64,000 nt of DNA from Deltaproteobacteria bacterium (GCA_016874755.1 VGTH01000004.1:1-64000), one strand, 5' to 3'; counted from the first letter of the stretch, positions 7,472 through 16,562 are shown. Notes: generated by a model from the sequence alone, not told the origin. Numbers and translations: made by a program.

Positions 7472-9526
7472 ATGAACATCACCGTCCCTTCCGTCTCCGT
7501 CACCTACGCACGCAACGGGGCATCGACCAAGGCCAACGCCCTTGGGATGCGGCCCATGCAGGAACGCGCCTACGAGAAGCGCGGCGAGCAATACCTCCTT
7601 ATCAAGTCGCCGCCCGCGTCGGGCAAGAGCCGCGCGCTCATGTTCGTCGCGCTCGATAAGCTGGCGAACCAAGGCTTGAAGCAGGCCATCGTCGTCGTGC
7701 CGGAGAAGGCCATCGGTGCCAGCTTTAACGACGAGCCGTTGTCCGAGTTTGGCTTCTGGTCCGACTGGCATGTCGAGCCGAAATGGAACCTGTGCAACGC
7801 GCCCGGCAACGACAACGGCGGCAAGGTAAAGTCGCTCGGCGCGTTCCTTGAAGGAAACGACAAGGTGCTGGTCTGCACTCACGCGACGTTCCGCTTCGCC
7901 GTCGATGCCTACGGCGTAGAGAAGTTCGACGACCGGTTGATCACGGTTGATGAGTTCCACCATGTTTCGGCCAATCCCGACAACAAGCTCGGCTTACACT
8001 TGGGGCAGTTCATCGCGCGAGGCCGGACGCACATTGTCGCCATGACCGGCTCCTACTTCCGTGGCGACGCCGAAGCCGTGCTTGCCCCATCCGACGAAGC
8101 CAAGTTCGATACCGTCACATACACCTATTACGAGCAGCTCAACGGCTACGATTACTTGAAGCAGCTCGACATCGGCTACTTCTTTTACAGCGGGCCTTAC
8201 GTCGATGACATCCTCGAAGTCCTCGACCCCGCCGAGAAGACCATCATCCACATCCCCAATGTCAATTCACGGGAGAGCACGAAGGACAAGATGCGGGAGG
8301 TGGAGCACATCATCGAGGCGCTCGGCGAATGGCAAGGTGTTGATGCTGAGACGGGCTTCCAACTTGTCAAGCGGCCCGACGGCCGGGTGCTGCGCATTGC
8401 CGATCTTGTCGATGACGATGCCGCGAAACGCGACCGCGTGTCCGCCGCGCTCAAGGACCCGGCGCAGAAGAACAATCGGGATTACGTGGACATGATCATC
8501 GCGCTGGGCATGGCGAAGGAGGGCTTCGATTGGATTTGGTGCGATCACGCACTGACCGTCGGCTATCGCGCCAGCCTGACCGAGATTGTGCAGATCATCG
8601 GGCGCGCAACCCGCGACGCGCCGGGCAAGACTCGCGCGAGGTTTACCAACTTGATCGCCGAGCCGGATGCCTCCGAGGAGGCGGTGACCGAGGCCGTCAA
8701 CGACACCTTGAAAGCCATCGCCGCTAGCCTCCTGATGGAGCAGGTCCTCGCCCCGCGCTTCGACTTCAAGCCCAAGAACCCGGACAGCGGCCCGACGCCT
8801 GGGTTCGACTATGGAGAGAACGGCTACGACCCAAACAAGTCCAACATCGGCGTCAACCATCAGACTGGACAGGTGCAGATCGAGATTAAGGGCCTGGTCG
8901 AACCCAAGAGCAAGGAGGCGGCGCGTATCTGTCAGGAGGACCTGAACGAGGTGATCGCCAGCTTCATTCAGGACAAGACCGCTATCGAGCGCGGCTTATT
9001 CGATGAAGAACTGGTGCCGGAAGAACTGACGGTGGTCCGCATGGGCAAGATCATCAAGGACAAATACCCCGAGCTTGATGCGGAAGATCAAGAAGCCGTG
9101 CGCCAGCACGCCATCGCCGCCCTCACGCTGACCCAGCAGGCAAAGCAGCTCGCGACGGTCGGCGAAAGCGACGAGGCGACTCCCAACACCGCGCTGATCG
9201 ACGGTGTGCGCCGTTTTGCGATGGACGTGCGCGAACTGGGCATCGACCTGATCGACCGCATTAACCCCTTCGGCGAAGCCTACGCCATCCTCGCCAAGAC
9301 GATGAGCGAGGAAAGCTTGAAGCAGGTCGCGGCGGCTATCTCCGCCAAACGCGCGAACCTGACCCCGGACGAAGCTAAGGAGCTTGCGGGCCGCGCCGTC
9401 CAATTCAAGCGGGAGCGCGGGCGTGTGCCCGCGCTCGATTCGCAGGATGCGTGGGAGCGCCGCATGGCCGAAGGTGCCGCCGCCTTCATGCGCTACAGGA
9501 AGGAGGGTCGCTATGAGAGACCTTGA
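7472..9526 (+). CDS. DEAD/DEAH-box helicase (SF2)
   Basis: A 684-residue superfamily 2 helicase-like ATPase. Walker A reads SPPASGKS (46-53), the Walker B/DEAD-box equivalent is DEFH (160-163), motif III is MTGSY (191-195), and motif VI is QIIGRATRD (374-382), so both RecA-like domains are present. The C-terminal 250 residues carry no familiar domain. Such helicases translocate on DNA in restriction and anti-phage complexes. The stop overlaps the start of the GIY-YIG gene by 14 bases, so the two proteins are probably partners. The start follows a weak ribosome-binding site after a 227-base gap from the YhcG-like gene. Confidence 0.85.
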   Translation: MNITVPSVSVTYARNGASTKANALGMRPMQERAYEKRGEQYLLIKSPPASGKSRALMFVALDKLANQGLKQAIVVVPEKAIGASFNDEPLSEFGFWSDWHVEPKWNLCNAPGNDNGGKVKSLGAFLEGNDKVLVCTHATFRFAVDAYGVEKFDDRLITVDEFHHVSANPDNKLGLHLGQFIARGRTHIVAMTGSYFRGDAEAVLAPSDEAKFDTVTYTYYEQLNGYDYLKQLDIGYFFYSGPYVDDILEVLDPAEKTIIHIPNVNSRESTKDKMREVEHIIEALGEWQGVDAETGFQLVKRPDGRVLRIADLVDDDAAKRDRVSAALKDPAQKNNRDYVDMIIALGMAKEGFDWIWCDHALTVGYRASLTEIVQIIGRATRDAPGKTRARFTNLIAEPDASEEAVTEAVNDTLKAIAASLLMEQVLAPRFDFKPKNPDSGPTPGFDYGENGYDPNKSNIGVNHQTGQVQIEIKGLVEPKSKEAARICQEDLNEVIASFIQDKTAIERGLFDEELVPEELTVVRMGKIIKDKYPELDAEDQEAVRQHAIAALTLTQQAKQLATVGESDEATPNTALIDGVRRFAMDVRELGIDLIDRINPFGEAYAILAKTMSEESLKQVAAAISAKRANLTPDEAKELAGRAVQFKRERGRVPALDSQDAWERRMAEGAAAFMRYRKEGRYERP

Positions 9527-10715
9527 ACTCGACGAACTGGCGGCGGAACTTTCGGAATTCGCCGCGCCGGAAGTGAAGGGCGGACGCCCGCCGCGCGAGG
9601 AGCGCGTCATCGCCGGGTTCGAGGAAATCCAGCGGTTTGTCGAGAAGCATGGTCGCGTTCCGCGACATGGGGAAGATCGCGACATCTTCGAGCGGCTGTA
9701 CGCCGTGCGTCTCGACCGCCTGCGCATTTTACCGGACTGCCGCGCCCTGGTGGAGCCTCTGGACCATCAGGGATTGCTTGCTGATGAACCGAGAGTCGGC
9801 GAGCCACCGGCGGACTACGGCGTGGACCAACTGGCTGCCGAACTGGCGGGCGTGGGCGGCGCTGAGGACATCACCATACTGCGCCATGTCCGCACCAGCG
9901 CCGATAAGCGCGCCGCCGAGGAGATCGCCGACCGCAAGCGCTGCGAGGATTTCGAGACATTCAAGCCGCTGTTTGAGCGCGTGCAAGCCGACATCAAAAC
10001 GGGCCTGCGGCAAGCCCAGCCCATCGAGGCGGGCCGCCGCGCGATTGAAGCCGGCGACTTCTTTGTCCTCGACGGCATCACCCTCTACGTCGCCGAGGTG
10101 GGCGAACCGTTGAAGACGACAGCGGGGGAAGTTGATCGCCGCCTGCGGCTGATCTTCGCCAACGGCACCGAGAGCAATTTATTGCTGCGCTCGCTTCAAC
10201 GCGCGTTCTACAATGACCCCGCCGCGCGGCGGCTGGTCTCGCCGGAGAGCGGGCAACTTTCTTTCGGCGGCGATTGGGAGGCGGAAGATGTCGAGAGCGG
10301 CACGATCTACGTCCTGCGCTCGCTGTCCGATCATCCCTATATCACACAGCATCGCGACCTGATCCACAAAATCGGCGTGACCGGCAGCAAGGTCGAAACC
10401 CGACTTGCTGACACCGAACACGACGCCACATACCTTCTGGCGAAGGTCGAGGTGGTTGCTACCTACAAACTGGCAGGCATCAACCGCACGCGGATGGAAA
10501 ATCTGTTTCACAGGCTGTTTGCGTCGGCGCGGTTGAACATCACCATCAACGACCGCTTCGGTCAGCCCGTGCAGCCGCAGGAATGGTTCCTCGTGCCCTT
10601 ATTCATCATTGACGAAGCCGTCGAGCGCATCAAGGATGGGTCGATTACCAGCTACGTCTACGACCCCAAGGCGGCACGGCTGGTGAAGGCGGTTTCCGCA
10701 GCTCGCGCAACGTAG
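9513..10715 (+). CDS. GIY-YIG nuclease-domain protein
   Basis: A 400-residue protein whose C-terminal third is a GIY-YIG (T5orf172-like) nuclease domain: GTIYVL at 263-268, KIGVTG at 286-291 and an arginine at 297 in the position expected for catalysis. The N-terminal 250 residues are charged and probably mediate DNA or partner binding. I chose the ATG at 9513 because AGGAGG lies just upstream; the longer open frame to 9384 lies inside the helicase gene. Overlap with the helicase stop suggests a helicase-nuclease complex. This is the last gene of the methyltransferase-YhcG-helicase-nuclease block. Confidence 0.85.
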   Translation: MRDLELDELAAELSEFAAPEVKGGRPPREERVIAGFEEIQRFVEKHGRVPRHGEDRDIFERLYAVRLDRLRILPDCRALVEPLDHQGLLADEPRVGEPPADYGVDQLAAELAGVGGAEDITILRHVRTSADKRAAEEIADRKRCEDFETFKPLFERVQADIKTGLRQAQPIEAGRRAIEAGDFFVLDGITLYVAEVGEPLKTTAGEVDRRLRLIFANGTESNLLLRSLQRAFYNDPAARRLVSPESGQLSFGGDWEAEDVESGTIYVLRSLSDHPYITQHRDLIHKIGVTGSKVETRLADTEHDATYLLAKVEVVATYKLAGINRTRMENLFHRLFASARLNITINDRFGQPVQPQEWFLVPLFIIDEAVERIKDGSITSYVYDPKAARLVKAVSAARAT

Positions 10716-10777
10716 AAGCTGGCCGGCGAGTACTAAGGACAGTGAGGAATTCGATGCGCGCAGGTTAGCCTATGTCT

Positions 10778-10883
10778 TCTTGAACAGCGGTATCACCTCT
10801 GCCCCCGCTTACAGGTTATCCAAATAATCCGCCCAAGATGGTATCATCTTCCGCCACTCCCGCAGGTGCTCGGAAAAATTGGA
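10778..10883 (-). pseudogene. Integrase 3'-end remnant
   Basis: About 105 bases closely match the 3' end of the intact integrase gene (compare 11349-11454). Translated on the minus strand it reads NFSEHLREWRKMIPSWADYL, then DNL, a stop codon where the intact protein has Lys, and AGAEVIPLFKKT. The catalytic Tyr codon lies at or just beyond the breakpoint. It is a dead fragment of a second, related integrase, joined directly to the interior of a toxin gene, and marks a past insertion or recombination. Confidence 0.85.
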
Positions 10884-11015
10884 TTTCGGCTATATTTAGG
10901 CAGAGATGGCGCGGCTGTAATCCCGCTGCTAATCGGCGGCGACAAGTCAACGCAGGGCAAGGACATACGCACGGCGAAGCGATACTGGGACGACTTCAAA
11001 AAAGAAAAGAGATGA
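10881..11015 (+). pseudogene. HigB/RelE-like toxin, C-terminal fragment only
   Basis: Reading in frame to the TGA at 11013-11015 gives GFRLYLGRDGAAVIPLLIGG followed by DKSTQGKDIRTAKRYWDDF and a lysine-rich end. This matches the C-terminal half of HI1419/HigB-type toxins, which end GGDKSTQ-x-DI-x-x-A. The first 50-60 codons are missing and replaced by the integrase remnant, so no functional toxin can be made. The antitoxin ATG follows four bases after the stop, the normal toxin-first order of this family. Confidence 0.85.
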
Positions 11016-11018
11016 ACG

Positions 11019-11330
11019 ATGGCACGGCGTAGCAAAGACTGGAATGCTGGTTTGGCCGAAGATTTACGGGATATGAGATTTGCTCGCGAATTTCTCTTGG
11101 CCGCTGTCGATGACGGGGTGTCGATCCAGATCGCCATGGGCAAAGTCATCCGGGCTATCGGTATCAAGGAGTTTTCCGCGAAAATCGGTATGGCCGGCCC
11201 AAACATCCTGCGGGCGATAAATCCGCGCCACAATCCGACCCAGGACACCCTCAACCGAATGCTAAAGCCATTCAAGCTCAAACTGAGCCTCGTACCCATC
11301 GAAGAAACCAACCGCCGCCGTGCGGCTTAG
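11019..11330 (+). CDS. HI1420-type addiction-module antidote (orphan)
   Basis: A 103-residue helix-turn-helix antitoxin of the HI1420/HigA-like class, which binds its toxin and represses the operon. The core from residue 28 to 95 (FLLAAVDDG... GPNILRAINPRHNPTQDTLN) is the Xre-like fold with the family's NPT-x-x-T-x-x-x signature. The gene is complete and starts at ATG 11019. Its toxin partner is reduced to a C-terminal fragment upstream, so this is an orphan antitoxin. Possible remaining roles are autoregulation or protection against homologous toxins; neither is shown by the sequence. It ends 11 bases before the convergent integrase stop. Confidence 0.8.
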   Translation: MARRSKDWNAGLAEDLRDMRFAREFLLAAVDDGVSIQIAMGKVIRAIGIKEFSAKIGMAGPNILRAINPRHNPTQDTLNRMLKPFKLKLSLVPIEETNRRRAA

Positions 11331-11341
11331 GAAATTTCCAA

Positions 11342-12574
11342 CTACGCCTGCTTGAACAGCGGTATCACGTCCGCCCCAGCCTTCAGCCCGTCCAAATAAT
11401 CCGCCCAAGCCTGCATCATCTTGCGCCGCTCCGGAAGATGCTCGGCAAAGTTATAAGCCGCGCTGACGGCGTTGCGCTCGGCGTGGGCGAGCTGGCGCTC
11501 GATGGCTTGGTGGTTCCAGCCCTGTTCGTGTAGCAGCGTGGAGGCCATGCTGCGGAAGCCGTGACCGGTCATCTCTCCCTTGGTGTAGCCCATGCGCCGC
11601 AGGGCGGCGAGGACGGCGTTCTCGCTCATCGGCCGCTCATGGGTTCTCGCGCTGGGGAAAACATATCGCGGCGCATCGGGGCGCGACGGAAAAACCCGGT
11701 TGGTCAACGGCTCCAGCTCCCGGAGAATCTCCACCGCCTGGCGGGATAGCGGCACGATATGCTGCTCGCGCATCTTCATGCGCGCGGCGGGCAGGCGCCA
11801 TTCGCCTTTTACAAGATCCATCTCCGACCACCGGGCATGACGTAACTCTCCCGGCCGGACAAACACCAGCGGCGCCAAGCGTAGGGCGCATTTGGTGGCA
11901 AAATAACCCTGGTAACCGTCGATCACGCGCAGCAACTCGGCGATCAGCTTTGGCTCCACGATCGAGGCGTGGTGTTTGACTTTCAAGCGGGGCAAAGAGC
12001 CGCGTAAGTCGCCGGTCGGATCGCGTTCCGCCCTACCGGTGGCAACGGCATAGCGAAATACCTGTCCACAGGTCTGCATTGCTCGGTGGGTGGATTCGAT
12101 AGCGCCGCGACTCTCGATGCGCCGAAGGGCAGCCAGCAGCTCCGGTGCTTTGATGTCGGCAATCGGGCGTTTGCCAAGCCAGGGGAACAAATCTTTTACC
12201 AGTCGCCGCAGGATGCGGTCGCTCGTGCTAGACTCCCATCCGGGTGAAAATTTCGCGTGCCACTCGCGCGCGATCGCCTCAAAACTCTCGGCCCCAGCTT
12301 GTGCCGCCCTCTCTGCTTTGCGCGCTTCGCCGGGATCGATGCCATCGGCGACTTGCTTGCGGGCAGCGTCACGCCTTTCTCGGGCGGCCTTCAAAGATAC
12401 ATCGGGATAGACCCCAAACGAGAGCCGCTTCTCCTTGCCCGCAAAGCGGTATTTCCAACGCCACCACTTGCCGCCAGCGGGAGCGACCTCAAGGTACAAT
12501 CCACCGGCGTCAAACAGCTTGAACGTCTTGTCTTTGCCCTTGGCCGAACGAATCGCAGTGTCGGTTAGCGCCAT
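11342..12574 (-). CDS. P4-type tyrosine integrase
   Basis: A 410-residue site-specific recombinase of the P4/DUF4102 class: N-terminal arm-binding domain (about 1-90), core-binding domain (about 95-190) and catalytic domain. The catalytic set is complete: Arg240 (RPGELR), Lys267, His338 and Arg341 (GHGFR), His364 (AHAER) and the nucleophile Tyr374. It should catalyse integration and excision of the island at the neighbouring tRNA-Thr 3' end. The start codon lies 167 bases from the tRNA, the usual arrangement. A partial second copy of its 3' end lies at 10778-10883. Confidence 0.95.
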   Translation of the reverse strand: MALTDTAIRSAKGKDKTFKLFDAGGLYLEVAPAGGKWWRWKYRFAGKEKRLSFGVYPDVSLKAARERRDAARKQVADGIDPGEARKAERAAQAGAESFEAIAREWHAKFSPGWESSTSDRILRRLVKDLFPWLGKRPIADIKAPELLAALRRIESRGAIESTHRAMQTCGQVFRYAVATGRAERDPTGDLRGSLPRLKVKHHASIVEPKLIAELLRVIDGYQGYFATKCALRLAPLVFVRPGELRHARWSEMDLVKGEWRLPAARMKMREQHIVPLSRQAVEILRELEPLTNRVFPSRPDAPRYVFPSARTHERPMSENAVLAALRRMGYTKGEMTGHGFRSMASTLLHEQGWNHQAIERQLAHAERNAVSAAYNFAEHLPERRKMMQAWADYLDGLKAGADVIPLFKQA

Positions 12575-12577
12575 TTT

Positions 12578-12626
12578 GGGGGCAACTCACTTTCTGTGAT
12601 ACCCAGTTGCCCCCAGAGTTGCCCCC
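12578..12626. promoter_or_regulatory. Three copies of AGTTGCCCCC upstream of integrase
   Basis: The 10-base word AGTTGCCCCC occurs at 12605-12614 and 12617-12626, with its inverse GGGGGCAACT at 12578-12587, all between the integrase start and the tRNA. They are followed by the perfect palindrome CCCACA-A-TGTGGG (12624-12636). Position and multiplicity suggest arm-type integrase sites or an autoregulatory operator. Function is inferred. Confidence 0.5.
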
Positions 12627-12741
12627 ACAATGTGGGCAGCTTGTCCCGGATGGCATCGGATCATCCCGGACACTATATAGCAAAAACTCTTTTAATTACA
12701 AATCTTTAATGGATTTCTTTGGACTGCTGCGGAAGAGAGGA

Positions 12742-12817
<76 letters not shown>

Positions 12818-12860
12818 TTACTCTTGATGGGCGCTTAGCCGTTGTGGCTTTGGCGCCTGG

Positions 12861-12874
12861 TTGATCTTAATCAA
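12861..12874. promoter_or_regulatory. FNR/CRP-type box TTGATCTTAATCAA
   Basis: A perfect match to the FNR/DNR half-site pattern TTGAT-N4-ATCAA, extended to GTTGAT-N4-ATCAAC. It lies 43 bases upstream of the tRNA-Thr 5' end and about 220 bases upstream of the amt sigma-54 promoter. An FNR-like regulator could bind here, but the regulated gene is unclear and a chance match is possible. Confidence 0.4.
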
Positions 12875-13094
12875 CGTGGCTGTGAAAGTTCAAGCGCACT
12901 TAGCCTAGCATGATTGCCCGAGGTTTTAAATGATGGCGCGTCGGGCTCATGCGCGATGCTCGTTTCGGCGTCTTCGTTCGCTGCTGCCTAATTTTTGCGC
13001 AACCGCCTTTTTTCTAGGCATCCCCAAAATCTTCATTTGCGCCGCGAGACCTGGAAGTAGTTGATTTCTCGCCTTTCCCTTCCCACTACCAAGC

Positions 13095-13110
13095 TGGTAT
13101 GCGGGTTGCT
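13095..13110 (+). promoter_or_regulatory. Sigma-54 promoter of amt-glnA-glnB
   Basis: TGGTATGCGGGTTGCT fits the RpoN -24/-12 consensus TGGYAYR-N4-TTGCW at every defined position, with the required 10 bases between the GG (13096-13097) and the GC (13108-13109). It ends 74 bases before the amt start. NtrC-controlled sigma-54 transcription is the classical mode for amt/glnA/glnB genes, so the context supports it. I did not find a clear NtrC binding palindrome. Confidence 0.8.
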
Positions 13111-13184
13111 CTATTGCTACCGAGCTAACTTGCTGACGTTTTTTTCAGCACCGACCATTGTTGCGATAGAGGGGGGATCCGCCT

Positions 13185-14645
13185 GTGAAGTTGCGAAAGA
13201 TAATCTGGGCGATGTTTTTTTTATGGATCGTGGGTATCTCACTTCCTGCTTCAACTACAGCTCAGGCGCCTGAAGCGCCGAAGGCGGCTGCCCCGGAGGC
13301 GCCAAAGGATGCCACCGCACCGGCGGCACCGCAGCCGTTTACAGTGAGCCCAGCTCCAGGGGCTGCGCCGGCGACAGCTGTGGCGCAGGCCGGCGCACCG
13401 GCCGCTCCCGCGACGGCGGCACCGCAGATCGACAAAGGCGATACCGCGTGGATTCTCACCTCTGCCGCGCTCGTTTTGATGATGACGATCCCCGGTTTGT
13501 TTCTTTTCTACGGCGGTATGGTGCGCTCGAAAAATATTCTCGGCACAATCATGCAGAGCTTTGTCGTGACCGCGTTGATTAGCATTCAGTGGGTGTTGTT
13601 CGGCTACAGCCTCGCGTTCGGACCCGATATCGGCAAATTTATTGGCAGCTTGGCTTGGGTGGGACTCAGCGGTGTCGGCACCGCGCCCAACCCGAATTAT
13701 GCCGCGACCATTCCGCATCAAGCTTTCATGATCTACCAAATGATGTTTGCGATCATCACGCCGGCGCTGATCACCGGCGCCATCGCCGAGCGCGCCAAGT
13801 TCAGCACGTTCATTGTTTTCGTCCTGCTCTGGGCGACGCTTGTTTATGATCCGCTGGCGCATTGGGTCTGGGGCAAAGGCTGGATCGGGGACATGGGCGC
13901 CCTCGATTTCGCCGGCGGAACGGTGGTGCATATCAGCTCAGGCATTTCCGCCCTCGCGGCGATTATGATTTACGGCAAACGCGTCGGCTACGGCCATGAA
14001 AACATGACGCCGCATAACTTGCCGTTCACAGTTATCGGTGCGTCGCTACTCTGGGTCGGTTGGTTTGGTTTCAACGCCGGCAGCGCGCTAGCGGCGGACG
14101 GTTTGGCAACCACGGCATTTCTCACCACTAATACGGCGGCGGCGGCCGCGGCGCTGTCGTGGATGTTTGCCGAATGGGCGAGCCACGGTAAGCCGACGGC
14201 TCTAGGTACTGCCAGCGGCGCCGTAGCCGGCTTGGTGTGCATCACCCCCGGTGCAGGCTTCGTCGGGCCGATCTCCGCGATCATCATCGGCGTGGTGGGC
14301 GGCTACATTTGCTACTCCGCGTGTAATCTCAAAGCGAAATTTGGTTACGACGACTCCCTCGACGTGGTCGGCGTGCACGGGGTCGGTGGCACGTGGGGCG
14401 CGCTGGCGACCGGCTTATTTGCCTCGAAGGCGATCAACCCCGCCGGCAATGACGGTCTATTTTTCGGCAACCCAAGCCAGCTTTGGGTGCAATTCGTTAG
14501 CGTCGCGGCAACGATGGTTTTTGCTTTTGTTGTCACCGCCATTATTCTGAAGATTCTGAAGGCCACCATGGGATTGCGCGTCAGTGAAGAAGAAGAACGC
14601 ATGGGCCTCGACCTTACCCAACATAACGAGCGCGGCTACGCGTAA
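13185..14645 (+). CDS. amt: Ammonium transporter
   Basis: A 486-residue Amt/MEP/Rh channel that moves ammonium across the inner membrane. It opens with a signal peptide (about residues 1-27), then an unusual Ala/Pro-rich stretch of about 55 residues, then 11 predicted membrane segments. Both pore histidine motifs are visible (GGTVVHISSG and GVHGVGGTWG), as is FNAGSAL. Start is GTG 13185 behind a GAGGGGGG ribosome site. Upstream lies a consensus sigma-54 promoter, and glnA and glnB follow on the same strand, so it is likely induced by nitrogen limitation. The PII protein encoded downstream probably gates it. The low-complexity N-terminal extension is the odd feature. Confidence 0.95.
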   Translation: MKLRKIIWAMFFLWIVGISLPASTTAQAPEAPKAAAPEAPKDATAPAAPQPFTVSPAPGAAPATAVAQAGAPAAPATAAPQIDKGDTAWILTSAALVLMMTIPGLFLFYGGMVRSKNILGTIMQSFVVTALISIQWVLFGYSLAFGPDIGKFIGSLAWVGLSGVGTAPNPNYAATIPHQAFMIYQMMFAIITPALITGAIAERAKFSTFIVFVLLWATLVYDPLAHWVWGKGWIGDMGALDFAGGTVVHISSGISALAAIMIYGKRVGYGHENMTPHNLPFTVIGASLLWVGWFGFNAGSALAADGLATTAFLTTNTAAAAAALSWMFAEWASHGKPTALGTASGAVAGLVCITPGAGFVGPISAIIIGVVGGYICYSACNLKAKFGYDDSLDVVGVHGVGGTWGALATGLFASKAINPAGNDGLFFGNPSQLWVQFVSVAATMVFAFVVTAIILKILKATMGLRVSEEEERMGLDLTQHNERGYA

Positions 14646-14735
14646 CGGGTGTTGGCTCTGCAACGGAGAATGTGATAACAGGAGTGACTTTCCAAGAGGT
14701 TTGCAGCATTTCAAACAGATAAAGGAGAAAAGCAG

Positions 14736-16148
14736 ATGTCCGTAAAAGACGCCTTAGAGATGGCGAAGAAAAACAAAGCCGAGATTGTCGATTTTAAGTT
14801 CATCGACGTTCCCGGCAAGCAGCAGCACTTTTCAATCCCAGCCGCGGAGCTCGATGCCGACAAGTTCGAGCAAGGGCTGGGCTTCGATGGTTCGAGCATT
14901 CGCGGTTTCCAGAGCATCAACGAATCTGACATGATCCTGATGCCCGATCCCGACACAGCGATGATGGACCCGTTCACTGAGCACTCGACCATCACCTTTG
15001 TCTGCAACGTCCTCGACGCCATCACCCGCGAGCCCTACTCCCGCGACCCGCGCTACATCACGCAAAAAGCGGAGAAATACCTCAAATCTTCCGGCGTCGC
15101 AGACATCAGCTACTGGGGTCCGGAAATCGAGTTTTTTATCTTCGACAGCATTCGCTTCGACCAGAACCATCATGAAGGGTACTATCACATCGATTCCAGC
15201 GAAGGCTTCTGGAACGCAGGTAAACCCGGTCCCAACCTGGGCAACACGATCCGATACAAAGAGGGTTATTTCCCGCTGCCGCCGATGGACCAATATCAGG
15301 ACCTGCGCTCCGAGATGGTTTTGAACTTGGAGAAATGCGGCATCAAGGTGGAAGTGCACCACCACGAAGTGGCCACCGGCGGTCAGACCGAAATCGACAT
15401 GCGCTTCGACACCATGACCAAAATGGCCGACAAGGTGTTGCTCTATAAGTACGTGGTCAAGAACACGGCGGCCAAGCGGGGCAAAGTGGTCACAGTCATG
15501 CCCAAGCCGTTGTTCCAAGACAACGGTTCCGGCATGCATTGCCATCAGAGCTTGTGGAAAGCCGGCAAGAATCTGTTCTATGACAAGAAGGGGTATGGGT
15601 TGATCAGCGACACGGCACGCTGGTACATCGGCGGGCTGCTCAAACACGCCCATGCGCTGTGCGGGTTCATTGCGCCGACGACCAATTCCTATCGCCGGCT
15701 GGTGCCGGGTTACGAAGCGCCGATCAACTTGGTGTACTCGGCGCGAAACAGAAGCGCTTGCGTGCGCATCCCGATGTATTCGACCAGCGAGAAGGCCAAG
15801 CGGTTAGAGTTCCGTACTCCCGATCCGAGCTGCAACCCGTACTTTGCGTTCCCAGCGATGTTGATGGCCGGGGTGGACGGTATTCGCAACAAGATCGAGC
15901 CGCCGAAACCGATCGACAAGAACTTGTACGAATTGGAGCCGGAAGAAGCTGCCAAAGTGAAGTCGATGCCAGGGTCATTGGACCAGGCGTTGGATGCGTT
16001 GGAGAAGGACCACGAGTTCCTGCTCCGAGGCGATGTGTTTACCAAGGACGTGATCGAGACCTGGTTGGAGTACAAGAGGAAGAACGAGGTCGATGCGATT
16101 CGGCTGAGGCCCCATCCTTGGGAATTCGCCCTCTATTTCGACATTTAA
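14736..16148 (+). CDS. glnA: Glutamine synthetase type I
   Basis: Full-length (470 residues) GSI: ATP-dependent synthesis of glutamine from glutamate and ammonia, acting as a cytoplasmic dodecamer. The N-terminal beta-grasp domain contains GLGFDGSSIRGF; the catalytic domain has metal- and ATP-binding elements including NGSGMHCHQS and NRSACVRIP. Tyr398 in DKNLYEL is the adenylylation site, so regulation by GlnE-type adenylyltransferase is expected. Start ATG 14736 has AAAGGAG upstream. It sits 90 bases after amt and 72 before glnB, a nitrogen-assimilation unit probably read from the sigma-54 promoter before amt. Confidence 0.97.
   Translation: MSVKDALEMAKKNKAEIVDFKFIDVPGKQQHFSIPAAELDADKFEQGLGFDGSSIRGFQSINESDMILMPDPDTAMMDPFTEHSTITFVCNVLDAITREPYSRDPRYITQKAEKYLKSSGVADISYWGPEIEFFIFDSIRFDQNHHEGYYHIDSSEGFWNAGKPGPNLGNTIRYKEGYFPLPPMDQYQDLRSEMVLNLEKCGIKVEVHHHEVATGGQTEIDMRFDTMTKMADKVLLYKYVVKNTAAKRGKVVTVMPKPLFQDNGSGMHCHQSLWKAGKNLFYDKKGYGLISDTARWYIGGLLKHAHALCGFIAPTTNSYRRLVPGYEAPINLVYSARNRSACVRIPMYSTSEKAKRLEFRTPDPSCNPYFAFPAMLMAGVDGIRNKIEPPKPIDKNLYELEPEEAAKVKSMPGSLDQALDALEKDHEFLLRGDVFTKDVIETWLEYKRKNEVDAIRLRPHPWEFALYFDI

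Positions 16149-16562
<414 letters not shown>

Larger units (their letters stand above)
12818..13184. other. Intergenic between tRNA-Thr and amt
   Basis: 367 bases without a credible gene. It holds an FNR-type palindrome (12861-12874) and a consensus sigma-54 promoter (13095-13110), listed separately. The remainder has T-rich stretches but no further motif I can name. Confidence 0.6.

Noticed and set aside
10838-11032. 64-residue plus-strand frame
   Set aside because: Runs through the integrase remnant and toxin fragment in the wrong frame; the adjacent frame carries the real toxin similarity.
14646-14735. Possible second sigma-54 promoter before glnA (TTGGCTCTGCA)
   Set aside because: The GG and GC are only four bases apart, not the required 10.
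14832-15653. 273-residue open frame antisense to glnA
   Set aside because: Fully inside glnA on the other strand; amino-acid make-up is that of a mirrored gene.
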